From Pseudomonadota bacterium (lineage in GTDB: Bacteria; Pseudomonadota; Gammaproteobacteria; Steroidobacterales; Steroidobacteraceae), in NCBI GenBank assembly GCA_016703895.1, contig JADJBE010000002.1, positions 248,001 to 312,000 on the forward strand: a stretch of DNA of 64,000 bases, in the 5' to 3' direction. The translations under genes were made by a program, and so were the position numbers. A model generated the notes under the pieces. That model was not told the origin of the DNA, made no database searches, and was given only the letters and a program-made list of their open reading frames with translations. Numbering within the stretch: the stretch's first letter is position 1; each line of letters starts with the position of its first letter. Positions 45,417-53,093 of this stretch are shown here, one piece after another.

Positions 45417-45893
45417 TCAGTGGTCCGCGCTAGTCTGCGACTGGCTGTAGTTCTGTACACCGAGATACTTGATCAGTTCGAGTTGTGTCTCCAGGAAGTC
45501 GATGTGTTCTTCCTCTGATGCCAGTATCCGCTGGAACAAATCGCGACTCACGAAATCAGCGTGCCGCTCGCAGTCGGCGATCGCCGCCTTGAGATCCGGG
45601 TGTCCGAGCATCTCGAGTTTGAGATCGCACTCGAGGACCTCCTGGATATTCTCGCCGATCATCAACTTGCCCATGTTCTGCAGGTTGGGCAGGCCATCGA
45701 GAAACAGGATGCGTTCCATCAGGAGATCGGCGTGCTTCATCTCGTCGATCGATTCACCCAACTCATACTTGCCGAGCCGCTCGAAGCCCCAGTGACGCAG
45801 CAAGCGAGAGTGCATGAAATATTGGTTGATGGCGGTCAGTTCGTTCTTCAGCACCTTGTTGAGATGCGCGATTATCTGCGGGTCACCCTTCAT
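45417..45893 (-). CDS. bfr: Bacterioferritin
   Basis: The 158-residue iron-storage protein keeps the ferroxidase ligands in a typical four-helix bundle: NELTAINQYF (Glu), ESIDEMKHADLLMER (Glu, the haem Met, and His), SEEEHIDFLETQ (Glu and His). A 24-mer stores iron as a mineral core, and the Met binds haem between subunits. A ribosome site TTAGGAGT lies upstream. The bfd gene is directly upstream on the same strand, so the two are probably one operon. Confidence 0.96.
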   Translation of the reverse strand: MKGDPQIIAHLNKVLKNELTAINQYFMHSRLLRHWGFERLGKYELGESIDEMKHADLLMERILFLDGLPNLQNMGKLMIGENIQEVLECDLKLEMLGHPDLKAAIADCERHADFVSRDLFQRILASEEEHIDFLETQLELIKYLGVQNYSQSQTSADH

Positions 45894-45923
45894 TCAGACC
45901 AGACTCCTAAGATGCAAAATGCG

Positions 45924-46124
45924 TTAATCGACCGATGCTAGGGTAGCGGAGTTGCCGACAGTCGTCCGAACTTCATTGACCAACTCGCGCGCGGAGTGCT
46001 CACAGGCACCGCAGCACGTCGATACGCCCGTGCAAGCCTGCAACTCCTCGAACGAATTCACGCCGCGGCACAGCGCTTCGCGCAGGTGACGATCCGAGAT
46101 TCCATGACAAACGCAGATATACAT
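45924..46124 (-). CDS. bfd: Bacterioferritin-associated ferredoxin
   Basis: The 66-residue protein binds a [2Fe-2S] cluster through MYICVCHG (Cys 4 and 6) and STCCGACEHSA (Cys of the CxxC pair). It reduces the bacterioferritin core to release iron. The N-terminus and length match Bfd. A Fur-like palindrome lies 26 bases upstream of its ATG. bfr lies 30 bases downstream. Confidence 0.95.
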   Translation of the reverse strand: MYICVCHGISDRHLREALCRGVNSFEELQACTGVSTCCGACEHSARELVNEVRTTVGNSATLASVD

Positions 46125-46149
46125 TTCGGGTCTCCAATGCCCCTATTAA

Positions 46150-46168
46150 AATGCGAATTGTTCTCATT
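46150..46168 (-). promoter_or_regulatory. Probable Fur-binding site upstream of bfd
   Basis: On the minus strand the sequence AATGAGAACAATTCGCATT is a near-perfect inverted repeat (AATGnGAAnnnTTCnCATT) and resembles the Fur box. It overlaps the stop codon of the HisD-family gene and lies 26 bases before the bfd ATG. Iron-replete repression of bfd by Fur is well known in other proteobacteria. Confidence 0.6.
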
Positions 46169-47438
46169 TGCAATAGCGGCGTACACGAATATCAGCTTGC
46201 TCCTTATGTCCGGCGAACCCCTCCAGCGCGCACAGGCGTGAGCAGTACTCGCCAATGACCACCGATGCGGCCGGTGTCACCCGCTGATAGGTGCAGGTCT
46301 TGAGGAACTTGCCGACCCACAGGCCGCCCGTGTAACGGGCCGCCTTCTTCGTTGGCAGCGTGTGGTTGGTGCCGATCACCTTATCGCCATACGAAACGTT
46401 GGTTTCGGGTCCGAGGAAGAGGGCGCCGAAGTTGCGCATATTGTTCAGGAAATAGTCAGGATCGCGTGTCATGACCTGCACATGTTCGGATGCGATCTCG
46501 TCCGCCTTGTGCAGCATCTCCGCATAGGTCTCGCAGAGGATCACCTGGCCATAATCGCGCCAGGCCATGCCAGCCACCTCGCCCGTTGGCAGGATTTTCA
46601 GCTGGCGCTCGATCTCACGCAGCGTGTTGTTAGCCAAGACTTCGGAATTGGTGAGCAGTATCGCGGGCGAGTTGGGTCCGTGTTCTGCTTGGCCCAACAG
46701 GTCGGCAGCGCAGAGCTCACCGTCAACGGTGTCATCCGCGATCACCAGCGTTTCGGTTGGGCCCGCGAACAGGTCGATACCGACTCGACCAAACAACTGC
46801 CGCTTCGCCTCAGCAACGTAGGCATTCCCCGGTCCCACCAGCATGTCGACCGGCTTGATCGTTTCGGTGCCGAGTGCCATCGCACCAATCGCTTGTACGC
46901 CGCCAAGCGTATAGATCTCATCGGCGCCAGCCATATCCATGGCGACGACGATCGCCGGCGCGGGTTCGCCATTGAAGGGCGGAGCAGATGCGATCACTCG
47001 TGGTACGCCGGCGACCTTCGCCGTCACGACACTCATGTGTGCCGATGCGACCAGCGGGTACTTGCCGCCCGGTACGTAACAGCCTACCGATTCCATCGGT
47101 ATGTTCTTGTGCCCCAGGATGACACCCGGCAACGTCTCGACTTCGACATCTTGTAGTGCCGCGCGCTGCACTTCAGCGAACCGACGCACCTGCGCCTGCG
47201 CAAAGCGGATGTCGTCGATGGCTTGCTGGGGCAAGCGCTGGTAACAGGCATCGATCTCCGCGCGAGTCAGGCGGAAGCTGGTTGGCGACCACTTGTCGAG
47301 CCTGGTGGAGAATTCGCGCACTGCGGCATCGCCGCGCGTGCTGATCTCGCCCAGCATCCCCTCAACGGTGGCTCGAACCTGCGCGTCGTCCGCCGCGGCT
47401 GCGGCGCTATCGCGGCCTTGCTTCAAGTATCTAATCAT
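46164..47438 (-). CDS. HisD-family NAD-dependent dehydrogenase (HpsN-like paralogue)
   Basis: The 424-residue protein (ATG at 47438, preceded by GGGGGA) belongs to the histidinol-dehydrogenase fold: VGCYVPGGKYPL, LVGPGNAYVAEAKRQLFGRVGIDLFAGPTE in two pieces, and the Glu-His pair in IASEHVQV. The C-terminal half reads FGALFLGPETNVSYGDKVIGTNHTLPT and GGLWVGKFLKTCTYQ, the signature of the catabolic subgroup that includes sulfopropanediol 3-dehydrogenase (HpsN), not of true HisD. There are no other his genes nearby. It therefore probably oxidises a different alcohol. Its start overlaps the end of the NmrA-like gene by eight bases. Confidence 0.8.
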   Translation of the reverse strand: MIRYLKQGRDSAAAAADDAQVRATVEGMLGEISTRGDAAVREFSTRLDKWSPTSFRLTRAEIDACYQRLPQQAIDDIRFAQAQVRRFAEVQRAALQDVEVETLPGVILGHKNIPMESVGCYVPGGKYPLVASAHMSVVTAKVAGVPRVIASAPPFNGEPAPAIVVAMDMAGADEIYTLGGVQAIGAMALGTETIKPVDMLVGPGNAYVAEAKRQLFGRVGIDLFAGPTETLVIADDTVDGELCAADLLGQAEHGPNSPAILLTNSEVLANNTLREIERQLKILPTGEVAGMAWRDYGQVILCETYAEMLHKADEIASEHVQVMTRDPDYFLNNMRNFGALFLGPETNVSYGDKVIGTNHTLPTKKAARYTGGLWVGKFLKTCTYQRVTPAASVVIGEYCSRLCALEGFAGHKEQADIRVRRYCK

Positions 47439-48318
47439 CAGTAAATCCCCCACATTTAGCGGCGATCATGCCTAGCATCCGTTTGACTGACTTTGCAGGA
47501 CGCCCCGCAGCATCCAGGTAGTTCGACGGCACGTCGAAAGCGCCCGCCCGGATGCTCTGAAAACAGCCAGTCAGCATGCGCGCCACGGCGTCGCCCCGCT
47601 GCGGCATCAAGGTCTTGAACTTCTCGATACAAGCGTCGTCGCTCATCGGTTGGTAGCGAACGTTCATCTTGAAAACTTCGCAGACCTGCCGCAGCAGTTG
47701 CGATTGGCTGAGATTTTCGCTGGTGATGTTGTAAGTATGCCCGGCATGACGTGCATCGATGGCCATGCTTGCGTAGGCAGAGGCGATTTCATCGATGCTG
47801 ATATAGGGGCACAAGCCGTCGCCGGCCGGGTTGCTGTAAACACCCGACTGCGCGGCGTTACGCATCTGGATCACATCGAGCTCCAAATACAGGCCGTTGC
47901 GACCGATTACCCACTGCAGGCCGGACGCCTGCAAGTCCTTCTCCGTCTGGCGATTGACCTGCTGGGTGGGAGCAAAGAGCGTGTTCATCTCGAGGCCGTT
48001 GCCAATCACGCTGGTAAAGAGCACGCGATTGACGCCGGCATCGCGCGCCGCTTGAATCACGTTCCTGTGCAATGCAATACGCTCAGCGCCGCCCGCGACC
48101 GGAGCGGAGATGAGCACGACGGTATCGATACCTCGCAGGGCATCGCGCATGTCGTCCGCCGACCGGTAGTCACCAGCGCGTTTCTCGATGCCGGTAGTGC
48201 GAACGCGCGCGGGGTCGCGGGCGATCGCGACGACGTCGGTGACAGCTGCCTGCTGCGGTAACTCGCGCAATAGCGCATGACCCAAACGGCCGGAAGCTGC
48301 CGTGACGGCGATTCTCAT
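47431..48318 (-). CDS. NmrA-like NAD(P)-binding oxidoreductase (QorB-like)
   Basis: The 295-residue protein starts with the Rossmann motif RIAVTAASGRLGHALLREL, followed by VVAIARDPARV, GDYRSADDMRDALRGIDTVVLIS, and VLFTSVIGNG. The Ala-Ser-Gly-x-Leu-Gly type is found in NmrA and quinone oxidoreductase 2 (QorB). No catalytic Tyr-x-x-x-Lys is clear. It may reduce quinones or act as an NADP sensor. The HisD-like gene is downstream and overlaps its end, so the two may work in one pathway. Confidence 0.75.
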   Translation of the reverse strand: MRIAVTAASGRLGHALLRELPQQAAVTDVVAIARDPARVRTTGIEKRAGDYRSADDMRDALRGIDTVVLISAPVAGGAERIALHRNVIQAARDAGVNRVLFTSVIGNGLEMNTLFAPTQQVNRQTEKDLQASGLQWVIGRNGLYLELDVIQMRNAAQSGVYSNPAGDGLCPYISIDEIASAYASMAIDARHAGHTYNITSENLSQSQLLRQVCEVFKMNVRYQPMSDDACIEKFKTLMPQRGDAVARMLTGCFQSIRAGAFDVPSNYLDAAGRPAKSVKRMLGMIAAKCGGFTDD

Positions 48319-48388
48319 TGTGAGCAGCGTCCTGAAATGCAGCAGAGTGTCAGTCTGCTGAGCGCGTTCCTGTTGGTGCGTCGTCTAG

Positions 48389-49282
48389 TTAGGTTTTCGA
48401 GGCCTCATAGATGCTCTGGATCGACGCGTCGAGCGCCGCATTGAACTCGGCGTCCGAATGCTGCGCCGTGAGCCCCTCAGTGAGTGCGCGCGAGAAGCTC
48501 GCAACCATGCCGTGCTGGCGGGCGAGCTTCCGGTTGGCGTCATCACGGCTGTAGCCGCCCGACAATGCCACCACCTTCAGCACGCGCGGGTGCTTCACGA
48601 AGTCCGCGTATAGGTTGTCCAGTTCGGGCAACGTGAGTTTGAGCATCACGAGTTGACCGGTGGGCAGCGCATCGAGCCCCTTCTGCAGCGCAGACTTCAG
48701 CAGCGCTTCGGCATCGGCCTTGTCGGGGCAGCGAATGTCCACCTCCGGCTCGATGATCGGCACGAGACCGCCAGCCACGACTTGCCGAGCGACAGCCATT
48801 TGCTGGTCGACCACGGCCTGTATGCCGGCCGCGTTGGCGTGTTTGATTACCGAGCGTTCCTTGGTGCCGAAGATGCCCTTCGACTTTGCCTTCGCGAGCA
48901 GCTTGTCGAGCTCTGGCATGGGCTTCATCAGCTGCACGCCGTTGGCCTCGTTCTCAAGACCCTTGTCGATCTTCAGGATGGGTACGACACGCTTTACGTT
49001 CCAGAGATAATCGGCCGTGGGCCGACCATCGATATCGCGGTCCATAGTAGCTTCGAACAGGATGGCCGCCAGAATCCGCTCACCGGTGAAGGCTGGGCTC
49101 GTAATAATGCGGCTGCGCATCGTGTGGATCAAATCCATCATCTGCGCGTCGCCCGAGTAGGCGTTCTCGGCGATACCGTACAGCTTGAGCGCTTTCGGCG
49201 TGCTACCGCCACTCTGATCGAGCGCCGCAATAAAACCGGCCTCGTTGCGGAACTTGGTAGTTTGTTGTTCGAACTGACTCAT
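48389..49282 (-). CDS. Fructose-bisphosphate aldolase class I
   Basis: The 297-residue TIM-barrel enzyme cleaves fructose-1,6-bisphosphate in glycolysis. IAALDQSGGSTPKALKLYG, TGERILAAILFEATM, VVPILKIDKGL, and LVPIIEPEVDI are signature segments. The Schiff-base Lys is likely the one in LVMLKLTLPE. It uses a lysine rather than zinc. Gene order suggests it is monocistronic. A CAGCAG/CTGCTG stem lies beyond its 3' end at about 48340-48360, without a clear T run. Confidence 0.9.
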   Translation of the reverse strand: MSQFEQQTTKFRNEAGFIAALDQSGGSTPKALKLYGIAENAYSGDAQMMDLIHTMRSRIITSPAFTGERILAAILFEATMDRDIDGRPTADYLWNVKRVVPILKIDKGLENEANGVQLMKPMPELDKLLAKAKSKGIFGTKERSVIKHANAAGIQAVVDQQMAVARQVVAGGLVPIIEPEVDIRCPDKADAEALLKSALQKGLDALPTGQLVMLKLTLPELDNLYADFVKHPRVLKVVALSGGYSRDDANRKLARQHGMVASFSRALTEGLTAQHSDAEFNAALDASIQSIYEASKT

Positions 49283-49804
49283 GACTAAAGACCTCGGAAA
49301 AGCTTGCCGGTGTTTACCCCGCCAGTCTAGCCGCTAATCGCAGGTTCGTCGCCGGGCGAGTGGCATATTCCGCCGCGCTGGTAGTTAGGCATGCGAGTAT
49401 TCTTGCGGCTGTCGATTTGATTCGCCCCGATCGTGGGTCAGGTGCCCGGGTCCGAAACGGCGATGCGCGCTGATCCAACATGCCGTGCAGCGCCGGTCGA
49501 TGTCGTTGATAATATGGGCTGGAGTCGCGAAATACTGCGGTCGCAGGTGCTCATACCGACGCCGCGACCATCGAGATCGCGACGTTTCGAGAGCTGGCTG
49601 TTAGTTAATTCTCAATATAGAAATGAGAGCCAACTCTTTGATAAATATCTTAATCTGGTGCCCGGGAGAGGACTCGAATTCTCACTCTAAGCTATTGATT
49701 CGAAAGACTAAATTCTTTCGGTTTAGCTGAGTTACCCATTTTGTTACCCAACGACTGCACGCGTAGGCCGCGCCATGGCGTGGCAAATCACTGCACCAAT
49801 CGAT
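49283..49804. other. Non-coding region with the left island boundary
   Basis: About 520 bases with no gene I can support. From about 49595 to 49750 the base composition turns A/T-rich, unlike the flanking chromosome. The left attachment-like repeat lies at 49654-49678. An ORF of 85 codons at 49433-49690 has no recognisable features and runs into the repeat, so it is not called. Confidence 0.5.
49654..49678 (-). repeat. Distal copy of the tRNA-Leu 3' end (attachment-site repeat)
   Basis: These 25 bases are identical to 52961-52985, the 3' end of tRNA-Leu including the encoded CCA and the T loop. The tRNA match stops within the T arm: beyond it, the 5' acceptor strand is not complementary, so this is not a working tRNA. 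It is the expected scar of an element that inserted into the 3' end of tRNA-Leu. Confidence 0.75.
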
Positions 49805-49820
49805 GCACTACGTGTAGTGC
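49805..49820. promoter_or_regulatory. Palindromic operator candidate of the toxin-antitoxin pair
   Basis: GCACTAC and GTAGTGC flank a central GT, giving a 16-base inverted repeat about 33 bases before the antitoxin ATG. Ribbon-helix-helix antitoxins bind such repeats to repress their own operon. Confidence 0.55.
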
Positions 49821-49853
49821 GAAGTGGTACTGTCGGGGCCAAAGGAGGATCCC

Positions 49854-50087
49854 ATGAGCCAGCCACTCTCTATCAGACTCGATCCGCAACTGGATGCACG
49901 CCTGGAGCGGCTGGCAAAACAGACCGGACGCACGAAGTCGTTCTACATCAAGCAGGCAGTTGAAGATCATCTCGAGGATCTCGAAGACCTGTACCTGGCT
50001 CAACGCATCGTTGCGCGCGTCGAATCGGCCAAGGAGGGCGTCGTTACCTTGAAGGAACTGGAGCGCGAGCTTGCCGTGGGCGATTGA
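49854..50087 (+). CDS. RelB-like ribbon-helix-helix antitoxin
   Basis: The 77-residue protein has an N-terminal ribbon-helix-helix: PLSIRLDPQLDARLERLAKQTGRTKSFYIKQAV (written here in its two parts, beta strand then helix A and B). The rest is an acidic helix LEDLEDLYLAQRIVARVES and a tail that would wrap the toxin. An AAAGGAGGA site precedes the ATG. It overlaps the toxin gene by 17 bases, the usual arrangement that keeps antitoxin in excess. Confidence 0.85.
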   Translation: MSQPLSIRLDPQLDARLERLAKQTGRTKSFYIKQAVEDHLEDLEDLYLAQRIVARVESAKEGVVTLKELERELAVGD

Positions 50088-50340
50088 ATTCGCCGAGAGC
50101 GCGGCCAAACAGTTGCGAAAGCTCGATACGCCGGTCGCGAAGCGCATCGTTTCGTTTCTGCGCGACCGCGTCGCTCCGGCCACTGATCCGCGCGTGCTCG
50201 GGGCTCCGCTCAAGGGCGACGAACTCGGCCAGTATTGGAAGTACCGGATCGGCGACTATCGTGTCATCGCGCAGATACGCGATCGCGAGGTCCGGATTTT
50301 GGTAGTGCGAATCGGCCACCGGCGGGACGTGTACCGCTAG
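50071..50340 (+). CDS. RelE/ParE-family toxin
   Basis: The 89-residue protein reads as a RelE fold: IEFAESAAKQLRKLDTPVAKRIVSFL (two helices), then GAPLKGDELGQYWKYRIGDYRVIAQIRDREVRILVVRIGHRRDVYR (beta sheet, shown as consecutive segments). Basic residues in KYRIGDYRV and the terminal GHRRDVYR fit the RelE mRNA-cleaving subgroup. The start is probably TTG inside the antitoxin gene. It would cut ribosome-bound mRNA when the antitoxin is lost. Confidence 0.83.
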   Translation: MPWAIEFAESAAKQLRKLDTPVAKRIVSFLRDRVAPATDPRVLGAPLKGDELGQYWKYRIGDYRVIAQIRDREVRILVVRIGHRRDVYR

Positions 50341-51172
50341 CGTGTGAACCGGCATAGAGAGTTGACCGGCAATCGGCGTCCAACGCCAATCACGCGAAAA
50401 CGAGGCAAGCACACGTTTCTCATCGGGAAACTTCAGGTGATGCCTGGTCGCGCTCCAACGCCGGCTATGCCACGAATCTGATCGAACTTCAACGCCTGTT
50501 CACAAGCGAATGCTTGAGCCATTCGTAATAGCCGCTCGGTGCAACTTCGAGCACCTCGCAAAGGGTCCTAACCGGATACTCCCGCCGATGGGCCTCGATG
50601 AATTGGTACACCTTGCGAACCTTTCCCACACTTATTCGTTTGGACATCGGTCGCTCCTAGGGCCTTTGGACTATCCATGTTCAGGTGTCCACGAAATCCT
50701 GGGAACTCCAAACCTGTCAACCGGCGCCCGAGATTGACCAGGGTAGTGGCCTGTTCCGGAGGGGTTCAGGGCTCTCGGTTCGGGGTTTCATTGCCTGCGT
50801 ACGCGGTAGCACAGTCTGCCGCGCCAGCGGCAGAGTGTTCTGGGATTGGAGTTTGGCGATCATCAACCCTTGCGGTGCTTTAAGCGCTGTTGGACGCCGG
50901 TTACACCCCTAACCTGGCCAGAATTGCACGCCGGTTGACAGGCTCGACCGCATATGGCGCTGGGTTCCGGACCCGCCTCCCTCCTGTGTGGGACGAAATC
51001 CACCTGGCAAGTCGCGACATCGGCGCGATGAATCGTATGCCGTTGGGGGCAGGCCGATTCTTGGCGGACTACATCACGAATATTTCTTCGCTCCATTGTG
51101 CGCGTGACTGGATTGTTGCGGCTCACGGCGGGCAGTTTCACTGCGCGGGGTGTACCCTTCACCCATGAACGG
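50341..51172. other. Insertion-sequence debris between the toxin-antitoxin pair and the MBL gene
   Basis: This 830-base stretch has no complete gene. It contains an IS3-type transposase start (annotated separately). Similar words of the form GTGAACCGGC, TTGACCGGC and TCAACCGGCGCC near 50340-50390, 50710-50740 and again at 52470-52530 suggest shared debris of insertion sequences. I could not identify the other elements. Confidence 0.45.
50489..50647 (-). pseudogene. IS3-family transposase fragment (OrfB N-terminus)
   Basis: A 52-codon frame with its own ATG and a nearby GGAGCG site encodes VRKVYQFIEAHRREYPVRTL, CEVLEVAPSGYYEWLK, then stops. This is the N-terminal start of the IS3-family OrfB integrase (HTH region), cut off before the DDE catalytic core. 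The sequence GTGTCCACGAAATCC upstream (about 50683-50697) could be part of an IS terminal repeat. It is a remnant and cannot transpose. Confidence 0.7.
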
Positions 51173-52327
51173 GTGCCCATTCTGAAGTCCATACCCACTC
51201 GCGCCCCCGCCGTCGATCGCCGCCGTCGCGCGCTGCTCGCCGCGCTCCCGGGCTTCGCCCTCGTCGGCCCTCTGGCTCGCGCGGCCGACCGTGCCGCCGC
51301 CACGCCGGTCGTTCCGATCGTCGATCGCCTGACGCTGCACATCGTCGTGGACGCCCAGGTCTTCGCTTTCGCCGAACCCGTGCAACGCCCGGACCTGACC
51401 GTCGACCGTGCCGGACCACGTGGGCTCGACGCCGGCGCACCCGACCGCACGCTCACCGCCGAGTTCGGCTTCTCGATGCTCGCGGACTCCCACCGCGGTG
51501 ACGAAGCGCGACGCGTGCTGATCGACACGGGCTACTCGCCGCAGACGATCGCGAACAACCTGCAACTGCTCCGTCTCGATCCGGCCACCTTCGACGCGCT
51601 GGTCGTGAGCCACGGCCACTACGATCATTTCGGCGGTCTCGTCGCGCTGCTCTCCGGCGATCGCCCGCTGCGGCGCGGTACGCCGGTCTACGTCGGCGGC
51701 GAGGAGATTTTCTGCGCGCGCGAAACGCTCGTGAAAAACGTACAGCTTCCGTTCGGGCGCCTCGACCGAGAAGCGATCCTCGCGGCCGGACTGCGCATCG
51801 AATCGAGCCTCGAGCCGAGTGTCGTCGCGGGTCATGCGTTCACGACAGGCCGCATCCCGCTCGTCACGACCGAGCGTACGGTGAACCCCACGCTGATGCG
51901 TCCGGGCGTCGGCTGCGAGCGCGCGCTGCTCGAAGCGGACAAACGCGACCTCACCGTCGTGCCCGACGACCTGCGCCACGAAATCGCGACCGCGTGGGTG
52001 GTGAAGGATCGCGGGCTCGTCGTGTCGTCGTCGTGCAGCCATCGCGGCGTGCTGAACGCGATCCGACGCGCTCAGCAGATCTCGGGCGTACAGCACGTCC
52101 ATGCGGTGATCGGCGGGTTCCACCTCGTGTGGCCGCGCGGCGAACCGGAGGCACTGGAAACTGCCGCTGAGCTTGAGAAGGTCGCACCGGACTACGTGAT
52201 CCCGATGCACTGCACCGGCGAGCGCTTCGTCTCGGAAGCGCTGCGTCGCTTCCCGACGAAGGTCGTACGGCCGTACGTCGGCAGCCGGTTCAACTTCGGC
52301 GCAGGGCAGGCGCAGGCACGCGCGTAG
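51173..52327 (+). CDS. Metallo-beta-lactamase-fold hydrolase (COG1237-like), Tat-exported
   Basis: About 384 residues from a likely GTG at 51173 (the open frame begins at 51098). A twin-arginine-type leader, DRRRRALLAALPGFALVGP then ARAAD, suggests Tat export. The MBL motif is VVSHGHYDHFGGL (HxHxDH), with further ligands in SSCSHRGVLN and PMHCTGERFV. The order matches the COG1237 group related to the RFA-P synthase fold, not a beta-lactamase. The gene is noticeably more GC-rich, with C-ending codons, than its neighbours, so it was probably acquired. The ribosome site is weak. The substrate is unknown. A 423-codon antisense frame covers the same region and is not accepted. Confidence 0.8.
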   Translation: MPILKSIPTRAPAVDRRRRALLAALPGFALVGPLARAADRAAATPVVPIVDRLTLHIVVDAQVFAFAEPVQRPDLTVDRAGPRGLDAGAPDRTLTAEFGFSMLADSHRGDEARRVLIDTGYSPQTIANNLQLLRLDPATFDALVVSHGHYDHFGGLVALLSGDRPLRRGTPVYVGGEEIFCARETLVKNVQLPFGRLDREAILAAGLRIESSLEPSVVAGHAFTTGRIPLVTTERTVNPTLMRPGVGCERALLEADKRDLTVVPDDLRHEIATAWVVKDRGLVVSSSCSHRGVLNAIRRAQQISGVQHVHAVIGGFHLVWPRGEPEALETAAELEKVAPDYVIPMHCTGERFVSEALRRFPTKVVRPYVGSRFNFGAGQAQARA

Positions 52328-52960
52328 CGACGCCGCTCGACTCACCCGAGATGGCTGATCTCGTCGGCGATCTCGATCCCATCAACGCGCGCACGTGAGC
52401 GAAAGCGGCGCGATGCGCACGGCATCGTTAATGCCCGTTGGTCCCGTGATGCACCAGAATTGTGAACCGGCGAGCTGAAGTGACCGGGGGCCGGCGTTCA
52501 AGTTGACCAGCTCGATTTACCGTAAATCGCTGCATTTGACGGCCTGATAAGAAGATTGCTCCGGTCCATCTTGTGCGCCGGAAAGCGTGAAAATCCGGTC
52601 AATGTGCGACGCCGTTCAGCAATCCCGACATTTCATGTCCGATCCCCCTGAGCGCTGAGGTGGTCCCACATTTTTCGTAACCGTTTAGACTGTATAAAGC
52701 CGCTTCAGAGCTCTTGGGAAGAACCATGAGCTGAAACGATGACGCGATGGCACTTCGAGGGCCGCGTCCAACCAATTCTGCAGGACACTCTCGAAGAAAC
52801 TCTATGCAGTTGGGGTTGGCGGATACTGCGGTTCGCACAGTGCTGTTCGATCCGCTAGCATGAGCGCCGAACGAAGAGGCGGTCCGCGCCGTTCTCATCG
52901 CTCAAAAATAGTTAGATGTGACTTTAGAAAAGCACTCTAACTGATTGAAATATAACACAT
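52328..52960. other. Non-coding right part of the island
   Basis: About 630 bases between the MBL gene and the tRNA-Leu. It includes IS-like debris at about 52470-52530 and an A/T-rich stretch at 52905-52960. A 99-codon minus-strand frame (52599-52898) has no recognisable domain, no good start signal and a low-complexity N-terminus, so I do not call it a gene. Confidence 0.5.
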
Positions 52961-52962
52961 TC

Positions 52963-53047
52963 TGGTGCCCGGGAGAGGACTCGAACCTCCACGGTGTTAA
53001 CCGCTAGCACCTGAAGCTAGTGCGTCTACCAATTCCGCCACCCGGGC
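52963..53047 (-). tRNA. tRNA-Leu (anticodon CAG)
   Basis: The 85-base gene has acceptor GCCCGGG pairing with CCCGGGC, then A and an encoded CCA. The D arm is GGCGGAATTGGTAGACGC-like, and the anticodon loop TTCAGGT lies between CTAGC and GCTAG, giving anticodon CAG. A long variable arm and T arm GGAGG/CCTCT complete it. It reads CUG, the main Leu codon. Its 3' end is part of the island repeat. Confidence 0.95.
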
Positions 53048-53064
53048 GTGGGTTGGGGCGCAGC

Positions 53065-53093
53065 AATTTACGTTCGAGAACAAGGTCTGTCAA
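53065..53093 (-). promoter_or_regulatory. Sigma-70 promoter of tRNA-Leu
   Basis: On the minus strand, TTGACA (plus 53088-53093, a perfect -35 box) and TAAATT (plus 53065-53070) are separated by 17 bases. A GC-rich discriminator follows, as expected for a stringently controlled stable RNA. The -35 box abuts the rnr start codon on the other strand. Confidence 0.85.

Noticed and set aside
49433..49690. An 85-codon frame left of the island
   Set aside because: It reads into the attachment repeat, has no motif, and lacks a clear start signal.
49654..49745. A possible second tRNA-Leu
   Set aside because: The match to tRNA-Leu stops in the T arm, the 5' acceptor strand does not pair with the 3' strand, and the anticodon arm lacks a proper seven-base loop. 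It is a boundary scar.
51074..52345. A 423-codon minus-strand open frame covering the MBL gene
   Set aside because: It is a mirror of a very GC-rich gene. The plus strand encodes a clear HxHxDH enzyme with an export signal; the minus frame has no recognisable domain.
52599..52898. A 99-codon minus-strand gene in the island
   Set aside because: It has no domain, no credible ribosome site and a biased N-terminus; it is probably non-coding debris.
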